Assembly (NCBI GenBank): GCA_964501265.1
Contig: CAZCSK010000029.1
Location: forward strand, 1-31,677
Direction of reading: 5' to 3'
DNA length: 31,677 nucleotides
Source of the DNA: CAZCSK01 sp964501265
GTDB taxonomy: Bacteria; Actinomycetota; CADDZG01; JAHWKV01
Each line of letters starts with the position of its first letter. Position 1 is the stretch's first letter. A program made the position numbers and the translations under genes. Shown here piece after piece: positions 7,513 through 14,751 of this stretch. The notes beneath the pieces are model-generated. The model was not told where the DNA came from and searched no databases. It saw nothing but the letters and a program-made list of their open reading frames with translations.

Positions 7513-8859
7513 TTAGGATGGAATGCGACGAAACCGGCGGGCGACGAAGAACAGGCTCGCGGCTCCCGCAGCCAGAATCGCCATCATGGCGTAGAAGAGC
7601 CAGTTGCGCCCTCCAGTCACAGGAAGCGTAACGGTTTCGCCCAGGACGCCGGCCCCACTGAACGACACGTTGGCAGACGCGAGCCGAAGGATGATACCGC
7701 CGTCACAAGTTCCGCACGTAGCACTGGTTCCGCCGGTCGCACCGATGCCCTTTAAAGCGTGGATGCTGACTCCACTCGAGGAAGCGGTGACGCTCTTTCC
7801 CGGGGGGGAGACCGACACGGTCGCGAGCTGAAGTGTGGTCTCGAGAACGGTGCCCTTAAGAGGTGCCAGCAGGGAACTGAGATCAGCCGCGGAAATTGTT
7901 TGCTGGATGTAATCGCTGTTGGGGACCAGGTCGATAAAGTCGCGGACCTTAATTGTCGCTACGGCGGGGTCGGCGCTTCCGGTCACTACTCCGGTCGCCG
8001 CGTTCCAAACAGCCTTTGCTTTGGACGGCGCGACATCGATGATGATTAGGCCGTCCACCAGCGGATCCTGCAAGCCGAGAAAACCGATAGCTGCCGAAGC
8101 GCCGCTTGATTCCAGCGTGACTACGTCGCCTTCGGTCGTTACGGACGACGATGATGTCCCAGCCCTGATGGCTCCGGCTTTTGCACCCTGCTTAATCGAT
8201 TCAAGGGCCTGGCCTATGGCCGACTTTAAGGCGTCCTGTTGGGGCTGGGTCAATGACGCTGCCCCGGGAACTGCACCGAAGACGGTGGTGACTACTCCCT
8301 GGACGGTCGTGACGAGTGTGTCCTTGGCGGCCTCAATCGCTGCGTTTAGTCCAGTCAAGTCGAGCGACAACTTGCTAGTGGCTACGCCTGCCTCGTTGGT
8401 CCCTGTCAGCTGCCCTCCCGTAGTCGACGCGAAAGACTTCCCACAAGCAGTGTCGAGAATGACCACGTTCACGACGTTTAGGTTGTTGACGCACTTGGCC
8501 GTACTGTCGCCGTCGGATTGATTGATACCGGATACGGAAGACTTCTCCATAGAAGTGCCAGTGCATGGCAGGGGCCCGGCTGGGCTTGAGTTCGGCGGCA
8601 GAAAGTCGCACTGGCCGCTCGCGAAACCGTTGGCCGTCGGGGCCGAGGTCACGTCGAGAAAAGTGACTCCAAGGCTCAGTCCCTTGAATTGGGCCGCCAG
8701 AGTAGGGTTGACGTTCAACGCCGGGATCGAAAGGTCCAAAGCCCTGGCGGATGTGTTGCCGGAGTAAGTGCTGGTAATGGCGGCTGGCGCCGACGCGGCG
8801 GGCACGATCGCACCGAGTAGGACGATGACTAGTACCGCGGCCTTAGCAGATCTTTTCAT
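7513..8859 (-). CDS. LPVTG-anchored secreted surface protein
   Basis: 448 aa with an N-terminal signal peptide (AAVLVIVLLGAIVPAASAPA) and a C-terminal sorting signal: LPVTGG at 412, a hydrophobic span (WLFYAMMAILAAGAASLFFVA) and a basic tail RRFRRIPS. Two Cys-containing stretches (CDFLPPNSSPAGPLPC; CGTCDGG) may form disulfides. The middle is rich in Ser, Thr, Ala and Val and seems beta-rich with one helical stretch. I do not recognise the core domain. Start ATG 8859 has a strong SD, GGGAGG, 6 nt upstream. First gene of the leftward cassette with the sortase and FnIII gene. Adhesin or structural role is only inference. Confidence 0.85.
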   Translation of the reverse strand: MKRSAKAAVLVIVLLGAIVPAASAPAAITSTYSGNTSARALDLSIPALNVNPTLAAQFKGLSLGVTFLDVTSAPTANGFASGQCDFLPPNSSPAGPLPCTGTSMEKSSVSGINQSDGDSTAKCVNNLNVVNVVILDTACGKSFASTTGGQLTGTNEAGVATSKLSLDLTGLNAAIEAAKDTLVTTVQGVVTTVFGAVPGAASLTQPQQDALKSAIGQALESIKQGAKAGAIRAGTSSSSVTTEGDVVTLESSGASAAIGFLGLQDPLVDGLIIIDVAPSKAKAVWNAATGVVTGSADPAVATIKVRDFIDLVPNSDYIQQTISAADLSSLLAPLKGTVLETTLQLATVSVSPPGKSVTASSSGVSIHALKGIGATGGTSATCGTCDGGIILRLASANVSFSGAGVLGETVTLPVTGGRNWLFYAMMAILAAGAASLFFVARRFRRIPS

Positions 8860-9050
8860 GATGCCTCCCTCTAGGTCATGACTGAAATCGCGCGCCCGCG
8901 CCCCGTCAGGTTGATGTCAGGGAAAGGACTAGTTACAAACTGTACAGTCATTAGGCGAAGAACGCCATAGGTTTGACTCACAAAGTTGCCCCAGAGACAA
9001 GATTTCTGTCCTGCGACTGGAGGACTGGCCGCGCTCCTGGTATTGGCGGG

Positions 9051-9056
9051 TAGAAT
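9051..9056 (+). promoter_or_regulatory. putative -10 box for tRNA-Pro
   Basis: TAGAAT ends 8 bp before the first tRNA nucleotide, the right distance for initiation at or just before the mature 5' end. I could not see a convincing -35 hexamer 16-19 bp upstream. The rest of the 8860-9050 spacer also holds the upstream region of the leftward LPVTG gene and a 10-bp palindrome ACTGTACAGT at 8939-8948 of unknown meaning. Confidence 0.4.
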
Positions 9057-9064
9057 CCCGGAAA

Positions 9065-9139
<75 letters not shown>

Positions 9140-9197
9140 GAAAGAAGTGCAGGTCAGGGCCCGTTCGAGAGAGTTGCGGTTCTCTTGGAAAGGCTCG

Positions 9198-9217
9198 TTT
9201 GTCAATATTTTGTCAAC
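9198..9217 (+). promoter_or_regulatory. candidate left arm-type integrase sites
   Basis: Two direct copies of TTTGTCAA(T/C), at 9198-9206 and 9209-9217, lie about 60 bp inside attL. Similar repeats (TTTGTCAAC at 20994 and ATGTCAAC at 21006) lie about 120 bp inside attR. Paired short repeats near both ends are what arm-binding domains of tyrosine integrases recognise. Evidence is repeat similarity and position only. Confidence 0.4.
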
Positions 9218-9227
9218 GGGAGCAGCC

Positions 9228-9473
9228 TTGGAGAGTCCGACACCTATCAACAAGAGGCAGATCGACAAGGTCGCGGCGCACTTGTCGCCGGAGTTGGAGG
9301 ATCGTTTGCGAGTCCTTGCCGATCGACTGCACGACTTCTCTCTGCACGTTCGGGATCTGGATGATGGCCCCCTTTCCGCGGCGATCGAGGATGCCCTCGA
9401 CGCGCTCAGGGAGGCGGTCGGAGTTCTGGATAAGGCCGTCGATGCGTTAGAGGTTGCGATCGAGCGCGGGTGA
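9228..9473 (+). CDS. small helical protein next to attL
   Basis: 81 aa from TTG 9228, with GGGAG about 7 nt upstream. The frame is open further back into the tRNA, but that part cannot be coding. The protein is mostly helical with regular hydrophobic spacing (RVLADRLHDFSLHVRDL, ALDALREAVGVLDKAVDAL), suggesting a short coiled coil. It lies between attL and the leftward integrase genes and converges on them. I do not recognise the family. Its position suggests a lysogenic accessory gene, but nothing shows function. Confidence 0.5.
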   Translation: MESPTPINKRQIDKVAAHLSPELEDRLRVLADRLHDFSLHVRDLDDGPLSAAIEDALDALREAVGVLDKAVDALEVAIERG

Positions 9474-9507
9474 TGATTGATTCCAAGCAGCTTCCAGTTA
9501 CTTGGTT

Positions 9508-9885
9508 TCATTCCTCGTCGAAGAATTCGACCTCTTTGGGCCGTCCAGCCAAGAACGGGTTCACCCAGGCGGAAGCAACATCCCTTATCGGCCGTGCATC
9601 AGTTACCACCAAGTAGGGGGACCCCGCAAAGATCGCCAGGACTGTCGCCGCATCCGAGATCCCCGTCGGAACCTCGACTTTCTTTCCCTTACGACGTCGA
9701 GTCCGCGTTTTGAACCCCTTTAGCTGTTTCCCGACCGTAGCGGTCCATTCCTCCCCGTCATGTACGAACTCAATAGAGTAGATGCGTTGGTTCGCAGGCG
9801 GGACTTGGGATCGGCTGAAGGCGGCGAGCGCCGCATACAGGGATTCTGTTTCCGCGGCATCGACCTCAGGGACGAAGAATTTCAT
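9508..9885 (-). CDS. hypothetical protein translationally coupled to the integrase
   Basis: 125 aa starting at ATG 9885, which overlaps the integrase stop in an ATGA arrangement, so it is probably co-translated with the integrase. A purine-rich AAAAGGGA lies just upstream. The sequence begins KFFVPEVDAAETESLYAAL, has a beta-type centre (YSIEFVHDGEEWTATVG), a very basic stretch (KTRTRRRKGKKVEV) and an acidic C-terminus. The basic patch could bind nucleic acid. No family recognised. Longer in-frame starts exist upstream but would lie antisense within the integrase gene. Confidence 0.65.
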   Translation of the reverse strand: MKFFVPEVDAAETESLYAALAAFSRSQVPPANQRIYSIEFVHDGEEWTATVGKQLKGFKTRTRRRKGKKVEVPTGISDAATVLAIFAGSPYLVVTDARPIRDVASAWVNPFLAGRPKEVEFFDEE

Positions 9886-11036
9886 TCCCTTTTCCCTTGG
9901 GTCGTACCCAGGATGATGTCTGTCAGTTTTGCTCCTGCCGCCTCCATCAGCGAGGGGATCGCGTGTTGGTACACGTCCTGAGTTATCGAAACGGAAGAGT
10001 GACCGAGCCATCGGCTGACAACTTCCGTAGGGATGCCAGCCTGCAAGGCCAAAGTCGCCGCGGTGTGTCGCGCGTCGTGAAGGCGGATTTTTCGCAATCC
10101 GGCCTTGCGGCCTTGCCGCACGAAGTGATCGGAGAAATATTCGGGCCGAACGGGTAAGCCGTCCTCGCGGATGAAGACAAGTCCTGAGTCGGTCCATGCT
10201 TCCCCCCAGGCCAACCTTTCCTCGAGCTGCCCGCGGCGGTGAGCCTTGAACGCTCCGACCAAGACGTCGTCAAGCGGGACGGTTCGGACGCCGCTCGCGG
10301 TCTTGGGCTCGGAGGTTATCGCTGCTGACCCGTCGAGGACGACGCGAGTGCTGCGAACCGAGAGCCTTCCGTTATCGAGGTCGATGTCCTCCCAACGCAT
10401 TCCCGCGATCTCACCGCGTCGAAAGCCTCGAGTGAGGAACAGGAGCCAGGCGAGGTAAAGGCGATCGCCTCGAACGTAATCGAGAAAGGTCCTGGCCTCC
10501 GGCGCGGTCCACGAGTCCTGCTCTTTTGCCTTACCCCCCGGGCGGTCCACTTGCGCGGCCGGGTTCCTTGGGATGAAGCCGTGCCGGACTCCGTAGCCCA
10601 GAGCCATCTTGAGGACCGTGTATGCATACTGGCCGCTTCGGGGGCTGAGGGGGCGGCCCTTCTTCCCGCCCGAGGTCCGGAGCGCCTCGAGTGCCCTCTG
10701 GATCTCGCCGGGAGTCAGTGCGGGAAGAGAGACGCCTCCCAGGTACGGGATGAGCCACTTCTCCGCGGTGAGTTTGTAGCTCTGGACCGTCGTGGGGCGC
10801 TTGTCCAAAGAGGGGAGCCAGTGCTCCCGAAGGAACTGGCCCACCGTGATTTTTCGCGGCTCTGAATTCGTGCCGTCCTGAATCCGCGCGAGTTTGTCGA
10901 TTAGGAATTGGCGGCCGTCGCCCTTCGTGCGGAAGCCCCCCTTAGATCGCTGACGGCGGTTTCCCTCGGCGGTAGTCACAAACCAATACGCCGTCCAAGT
11001 GTTTCCTCGTTTCCTTACGCTTCCACGTTGCGCCAT
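9882..11036 (-). CDS. int: tyrosine-type site-specific integrase
   Basis: Catalyses recombination between the element and the tRNA-Pro gene. 384 aa: an N-terminal arm-binding-type domain (residues about 1-55, beta-rich, GSVRKRGNTWTAYWFV), a SAM-like core-binding domain (about 62-160) and the catalytic domain. Active-site residues are visible: Arg207 (FRRGEIAGMRW), Lys245 region, His320 and Arg323 (LHDARHTAATL), His346 (WLGHSS) and nucleophile Tyr356 (DVYQHAI). Start ATG 11036 has a GGGGGA SD. Transcribed toward attL, with the 125-aa gene coupled behind it. Clearly complete and probably active. Confidence 0.96.
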   Translation of the reverse strand: MAQRGSVRKRGNTWTAYWFVTTAEGNRRQRSKGGFRTKGDGRQFLIDKLARIQDGTNSEPRKITVGQFLREHWLPSLDKRPTTVQSYKLTAEKWLIPYLGGVSLPALTPGEIQRALEALRTSGGKKGRPLSPRSGQYAYTVLKMALGYGVRHGFIPRNPAAQVDRPGGKAKEQDSWTAPEARTFLDYVRGDRLYLAWLLFLTRGFRRGEIAGMRWEDIDLDNGRLSVRSTRVVLDGSAAITSEPKTASGVRTVPLDDVLVGAFKAHRRGQLEERLAWGEAWTDSGLVFIREDGLPVRPEYFSDHFVRQGRKAGLRKIRLHDARHTAATLALQAGIPTEVVSRWLGHSSVSITQDVYQHAIPSLMEAAGAKLTDIILGTTQGKRE

Positions 11037-11136
11037 CAGTTCCCCCTTCTGTCTCTCGGTTGACTACCCTTTTTTGTCGACGCTGGGCCGATTCGTCGAA
11101 GTCGAAGTCCCCAGGCACCCCCTCGCTTCTGCCTGT

Positions 11137-11466
11137 TCATACGACGTGAACGATCTGCGGGGGCTCTACTGGGGCCTCCAGGGCCGCTCGTATCAGTTCC
11201 ACGATGTAGGCGGTCGCTGCTGGTCCGGCGGTGCTGAAGGTCGCCTGCGTCTGGCAGGCTCCGTGCTCGTCGAAGGCGTAGACCTCGAGGCCGACCCCGG
11301 CGTCGCCAGGCATTACTCGCACCGTGCGGTCCGTGTCTGTCTCGAAGTCCAGCCCTGCCCACTCGTTCGGCGCGTGGCGAATCCTCGCTCCGAAGGTCTG
11401 CTGGAGTGAATTGCGGATCGCTCTGATGTGCTTCGCGGTCGGCGCCATCTTCATTTCCTCTCCCAT
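11137..11466 (-). CDS. hypothetical protein between repressor and integrase
   Basis: 109 aa starting 2 nt after the repressor stop, so it belongs to the same leftward operon; an internal ATG five codons on is an alternative start. The N-terminal half is helical (AKHIRAIRNSLQQTFGARI); the rest looks like an alpha/beta fold (GLDFETDTDRTVRVMP, GLEVYAFDEHG) ending in another helix. I do not recognise it. Position between repressor and integrase suggests a role in lysogeny or immunity, by inference only. The 100 bp to the integrase start hold no obvious feature. Confidence 0.65.
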   Translation of the reverse strand: MGEEMKMAPTAKHIRAIRNSLQQTFGARIRHAPNEWAGLDFETDTDRTVRVMPGDAGVGLEVYAFDEHGACQTQATFSTAGPAATAYIVELIRAALEAPVEPPQIVHVV

Positions 11467-11468
11467 CT

Positions 11469-12155
11469 TTATCGCTTCCTTCTCACGGAGCCTTCTAGCT
11501 CCTTGAGCAGTTCTCGTGTGATCCAGCCTCGCCCTGCTGCGGTCGACTTCCCGGCCGTAAGCGCACCGGCCCTATGGTCGCGTTCCTGAGTCAGGCTCCG
11601 GCCCCACAAGGCAAACGACGCGAAGGACACCTCGAGCGGGTCCGCCCGCAGTCGAGCCGCCGCTTTGACCTCGGCCTGATTTGTTGAAGCCCGAATAGCG
11701 GCTAGCACGGTGTCGGGGTGAGGCACCTTTCCGGAGTGATGATGGCGAGCGATGCCAGCCCACTTCTTGATGAAGTCGATCTGTTCGGGGGCTTTCCGCT
11801 GATAGGGAAGAGACCACATTCGCTCCGGGCTCCATTCGTTGACGGTGTCGCCCGCGAGCATCTTGCGGAGAGCCGTCGCTCTCACTTGAGACTCAGGCGT
11901 CAGCGGAACCCATTCGTTCCCTTTGAAAAAGTCGGTCGGTTGAACTCCCAATGCGTGCGACAACAGGATCAACTCTTCGACGGCGACACTCTGACGTGAT
12001 CCAGATTCGAGAGAGACAACCGTTCGTCGAGTCCACGGCAGTCCGACGGACCTCGCCCGAGCAGCGAGGCTGTCCTGAGTCATGCCCTGTTGCTCTCGGA
12101 AGTTCTTGAGTCGGTTTCCGAAGAACTGCCCGAAGGTCGCTTTTGCCTGATCCAT
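11469..12155 (-). CDS. XRE-family repressor (CI/Stl-like master regulator)
   Basis: 228 aa. An N-terminal helix-turn-helix of the XRE/Cro-CI type spans about residues 13-76 (LKNFREQQGMTQDSLAARARS, RRTVVSLESGSR, LGVQPTDFF). The C-terminal 150 residues are helical and do not resemble the LexA/CI S24 autoprotease: I see no Ser-Lys catalytic pair context. Induction may therefore need a protein partner rather than self-cleavage, as for SaPI Stl; this is inference. Start ATG 12155 lies 8 nt after a -10-like TATGCT, so the mRNA may be leaderless. Divergent from the Cro-like gene with overlapping promoters. Confidence 0.85.
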   Translation of the reverse strand: MDQAKATFGQFFGNRLKNFREQQGMTQDSLAARARSVGLPWTRRTVVSLESGSRQSVAVEELILLSHALGVQPTDFFKGNEWVPLTPESQVRATALRKMLAGDTVNEWSPERMWSLPYQRKAPEQIDFIKKWAGIARHHHSGKVPHPDTVLAAIRASTNQAEVKAAARLRADPLEVSFASFALWGRSLTQERDHRAGALTAGKSTAAGRGWITRELLKELEGSVRRKR

Positions 12156-12163
12156 TGACCGCT

Positions 12164-12193
12164 AGCATAGCATCTTGGGGAGTTCCGTGACAA
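12164..12193 (-). promoter_or_regulatory. leftward repressor promoter
   Basis: On the reverse strand, TTGTCA (12188-12193) and TATGCT (12164-12169) are separated by 18 bp. Initiation 7-8 bp beyond the -10 box would fall at the ATG of the repressor (12155), giving a leaderless transcript. The -35 overlaps the -35 of the rightward promoter on the other strand. Confidence 0.6.
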
Positions 12194-12215
12194 GACCCTT
12201 GACTTGGGCTATAGT
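12187..12215 (+). promoter_or_regulatory. rightward early promoter
   Basis: GTGACA (12187-12192) and TATAGT (12210-12215) are spaced by 17 bp. The expected start is about 12222-12223, the A of the Cro-like ATG, so this mRNA may also be leaderless. It shares GTGACAAG with the leftward promoter, so one bound protein could block both. Confidence 0.6.
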
Positions 12216-12222
12216 CGGGGGG

Positions 12223-12465
12223 ATGAAGAGTTCGACAAAGGGACCCTCGACGATAACTCGCCTGCGCCGCTGGCGTATCCGGAACGGGTTGACACTGCAG
12301 GAAGTCGCGGACCTCACAGGGCTTTCGCCGACCATGTTCTCTCGAGCCGAGAGAGGGGAGCGGCTCTTCGCCTCCCTCACGAAAGTCCGGATAGCGCGCT
12401 GCCTGGACGTGGCAGTTGCGGAACTTTTTGAAGTCGAGGAGCACGAGGAAGTCGTCGCGAGATGA
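12223..12465 (+). CDS. Cro-like XRE DNA-binding protein
   Basis: 80 aa, mostly one helix-turn-helix (RLRRWRIRNGLTLQEVADLTGLSPTMFSRAERGERL, given here as residues about 13-47), followed by a short acidic tail. First gene of the rightward operon, starting at ATG 12223, at the predicted transcription start of the GTGACA/TATAGT promoter. An upstream TTG at 12175 would place the start inside the promoter and is rejected. By position it is the Cro counterpart of the leftward repressor. Its stop overlaps the next start by 4 bp (ATGA). Confidence 0.8.
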   Translation: MKSSTKGPSTITRLRRWRIRNGLTLQEVADLTGLSPTMFSRAERGERLFASLTKVRIARCLDVAVAELFEVEEHEEVVAR

Positions 12466-12716
12466 CACTTGAAGAACTACCGCCCGTCCTGAACGTCGAC
12501 GAAGTCGCCAGCTTGTATCGAGTCTCAAAGTGGTCGATCTATCAGCGGGTCAAGGCGGGGGAGATTCCTGCTCTTTCTCTGGGGAGGAGTCTGCGCTTCA
12601 GCCGAGCGGCGATCGAACGACTACTCGAGGACGGAACCCCTTTGAACGGAAACGCCCCGCTTGTCGAGGACGGGGCGCCGATGGAAAGGATCTCTCATCC
12701 CAAGTCTAAACGATGA
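12462..12716 (+). CDS. xis: excisionase-like helix-turn-helix protein
   Basis: 84 aa. Residues about 9-56 form a MerR-like winged helix typical of the excisionase/DNA-binding (HTH_17) family: LNVDEVASLYRVSKWSIYQR, then GEIPALSLGRSLRFSRAAI. Such proteins bend DNA at attachment sites and bias the integrase toward excision. The start overlaps the Cro-like stop (ATGA). Immediately downstream of the switch and divergent from the integrase, as expected for a temperate element. A transcriptional regulator is the alternative. Confidence 0.8.
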   Translation: MTLEELPPVLNVDEVASLYRVSKWSIYQRVKAGEIPALSLGRSLRFSRAAIERLLEDGTPLNGNAPLVEDGAPMERISHPKSKR

Positions 12717-12915
12717 GGGGGCCGAACTCGAGGAACGCGTAAGCCGCGACTTCGCCGAGGCCCGGATCCCCACCCCCGAGACGGCGGAAGCGGTCAAGGC
12801 TGTGCTCGCGACCTTTCCTGGATCGGAACTGGTAACCGCGGAAGAGTGCTGCTGCAGTTGGTGCACCGAGGACCGCGAAGGCAAGAAGTCCAGCCGGGTC
12901 AGGGAGACCGGGTAA
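12661..12915 (+). CDS. small Cys-rich protein, start uncertain
   Basis: Up to 84 aa, ending 4 bp before the helicase start. The frame has the strong G/C third-position bias of its neighbours over 12730-12910, and the product is acidic and helical (ERVSRDFAEARIPTPETAEAVKAVL), ending in a Cys cluster ECCCSWCTEDREGKK that could bind metal. No good start was found: TTG 12661 overlaps the excisionase-like gene by 56 bp, and the ATG at 12713 is in another frame with an early stop. A rare start codon near 12700 is possible. Family not recognised. Confidence 0.5.
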   Translation: MSRTGRRWKGSLIPSLNDEGAELEERVSRDFAEARIPTPETAEAVKAVLATFPGSELVTAEECCCSWCTEDREGKKSSRVRETG

Positions 12916-12919
12916 ACGA

Positions 12920-14317
12920 ATGAGCCCCGTATCCGACCCTTCATCGGCCGAACAAAGTCGACCACGCCCGATCGAAGCGGCGAAGGTCCTGCCGTGGAAC
13001 CGGGATGCGGAGGAGTCTGCGCTCGGTGTCGCTCTGGAGTCTGAAGATGCAGCTCGACTCGTCGTCGCGGAACTATCCGAAGAGGACGTCTGTGACCCGA
13101 GGGGCAAGAGGGTTTTCCGTGTCATCGAAGAACTACTCCGCAGCGGCGTGCCGCCCGACACTGTGACCGTTGGTGATCGATTGAAAGCCGACGGAGACAA
13201 CGGCTTGAAATCGTACCTCTACACTCTTGTGAACCAGGTCCCCACGATCTCGTCAGCGCGGCACTACATCGCGATAGTCCAAAAGAACGCCGCACTGCGG
13301 AGATTCATCGCGGCGGCCGATGAGGCTCGAGACGGGGCGATGCGAGGCGAACCGCTGGATGCCTTGCGCGCGACCCTCGTTGAAGCATCCGCCGTTGGGG
13401 CCGGTGGAGATGGAGTCGGGACCGTGGAGCGGTACGGTCAGAGCAGGGTGGAGTGGGCTTCCCTGTTCGCGGGACGTACCGATGCGAGCGAGTGGATGGT
13501 TGAGCCGATGCTCCCGCGCGGGCGTGCAATTGCTACCTACGCGCCGGCCAAGGCCGGAAAGAGCTTACTGGCGCTGGATGTGAGTGCGTCGCTCGCCACC
13601 GGACGACGTGTGCTCGACCGAGCTGGCGGAACACCCGCGACGATCCTGTACATCGATCTGGAGATGACCGAGGACGATCTCAGGGAACGACTCGAAGACA
13701 TGGGCTACGGCCCCGACGACGATCTCTCCCGTCTGCACTACTACCTCTTGCCGGACCTCCCGCCTCTCGATACGGCTGCGGGTGGCCGGGATCTCAGAGA
13801 CCTGGCCGCCGCCCACGACGCTGAGGTCGTGGTAATCGACACGACGACGTCGGCGACGACTGGCGCTGAGAACGACGCCGATACCATCCGGGCCTACTGG
13901 CAACACTGTGGGCGCCTCCTAAAGGGCGACGGCCGAACCGTCTGGCGGATCGACCACGCTGGCAAGGATTTGAAGCGCGGGCAACGCGGCACCTCCCACA
14001 AGGCCGGGGATGTAGATGTCGTGTGGGAGTTAACTGTCCGGGACGGGACCAGCCTACGACTGCAAGCGACACATCGGCGCGTGCGGTGGGTGCCCGACCA
14101 GGTGGACCTCGTGCGATTCGACGACCCGCTGCGGCATGAGCTGGCGATCGAGTCGTGGCCGACAGGTACGAGTGAGTGTGCTGCTCTCCTAGATAAGCTC
14201 GAGGTCCCGCTTGATCTCGGTGGTCGCCGAGTCCGTCAGGTGTTCCGCGAGGCCGGGCACAGCGCAGGTAACGAGATAATCGCCGCCGCAATTCGCTACC
14301 GCCGGAGGACCGCATGA
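12920..14317 (+). CDS. DnaB-N/RepA-like AAA helicase (replication protein)
   Basis: 465 aa. Residues about 26-150 resemble the DnaB N-terminal domain (PWNRDAEESALGVAL; SSARHYIAIVQKNAALRRFI). The ATPase is RecA-fold, RepA/AAA_25 type: P-loop APAKAGKS at 208-215, LYIDLE at 243-248, VVVIDT at 303-308 and the arginine-rich IDHAGKDLKRGQRGTSHKAGDVD at 344-366 (two adjoining blocks). A winged-helix-like tail follows. It probably loads or acts as the element's replicative helicase at the iterons just downstream. No primase domain is visible, so host primase is likely used. Start ATG 12920 lies 4 nt after the previous stop; the stop overlaps the next start (ATGA). Confidence 0.85.
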   Translation: MSPVSDPSSAEQSRPRPIEAAKVLPWNRDAEESALGVALESEDAARLVVAELSEEDVCDPRGKRVFRVIEELLRSGVPPDTVTVGDRLKADGDNGLKSYLYTLVNQVPTISSARHYIAIVQKNAALRRFIAAADEARDGAMRGEPLDALRATLVEASAVGAGGDGVGTVERYGQSRVEWASLFAGRTDASEWMVEPMLPRGRAIATYAPAKAGKSLLALDVSASLATGRRVLDRAGGTPATILYIDLEMTEDDLRERLEDMGYGPDDDLSRLHYYLLPDLPPLDTAAGGRDLRDLAAAHDAEVVVIDTTTSATTGAENDADTIRAYWQHCGRLLKGDGRTVWRIDHAGKDLKRGQRGTSHKAGDVDVVWELTVRDGTSLRLQATHRRVRWVPDQVDLVRFDDPLRHELAIESWPTGTSECAALLDKLEVPLDLGGRRVRQVFREAGHSAGNEIIAAAIRYRRRTA

Positions 14318-14751
14318 CACTGCGGACACGTCTGCGGACACGTTACGGCCGTCAACCTGCGGACACATTCTCGGGACACATCGCTTACAGCCCCCGTTCT
14401 AGGTACGAGGACACACCACCCGGACACGTCCGGACACATGCCACAGTCCAGGTGCGGACCGTTGTCCCCCCCTATAAGGGGGACACGTCCACAGGACCGG
14501 CTCGTGAGTTCATCATCGAAGCTATCCCGAGGAACTGGCCTGGAGCACAGTTGTTCCTTTCGATGAGGTTCGATCCTCGTTCCTGGCATCCCCCGCTCAC
14601 CTTCACAGCCGAGACCCCCCTCGAAGCGCGAATCGATGCGCGCGAGAAAACCCCCTGGCCGGTTGACATTTCCTTGACAAGGCCCGCTGACAGCCGCCCT
14701 GACCTGCCACTTTGCCGCGCCTACTTGACCAAGCGTCAGGTGGTCCGGTGA
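14314..14751 (+). CDS. ORF carrying the iteron array, hypothetical
   Basis: 145 aa. Its ATG overlaps the helicase stop (ATGA) and its TGA overlaps the next start (GTGA), which supports real translation. The first 55 residues are encoded by the GCGGACAC repeats and are low-complexity basic sequence (RTRLRTRYGR, PPGHVRTHAT). Residues about 60-145 look more protein-like (FIIEAIPRNWPGAQLFLSMRF, PLTFTAETPLEARI). No family recognised. Either a small protein whose 5' part doubles as origin DNA, or a non-functional frame preserved by chance between coupled genes. Confidence 0.45.
   Translation: MTLRTRLRTRYGRQPADTFSGHIAYSPRSRYEDTPPGHVRTHATVQVRTVVPPYKGDTSTGPAREFIIEAIPRNWPGAQLFLSMRFDPRSWHPPLTFTAETPLEARIDAREKTPWPVDISLTRPADSRPDLPLCRAYLTKRQVVR
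14322..14486 (+). repeat. iteron-like GCGGACAC array, candidate replication origin
   Basis: Direct repeats of (C/G/A)GGACAC in one orientation at 14323, 14335, 14360, 14373, 14408, 14421, 14431 and 14480. Spacings are 12, 25, 13, 35, 13, 10 and 49 bp, close to multiples of 12. The last one is half of a hairpin: TGTCCCCC (14463-14470) pairs perfectly with GGGGGACA (14478-14485) around CCTATAA. The array starts immediately after the helicase gene, where PICI and plasmid Rep proteins commonly have their iterons. Confidence 0.65.

Noticed and set aside
12199..12215. TTGACT as -35 for the TATAGT box
   Set aside because: The spacer would be only 5 bp; GTGACA at 12187 gives 17 bp.
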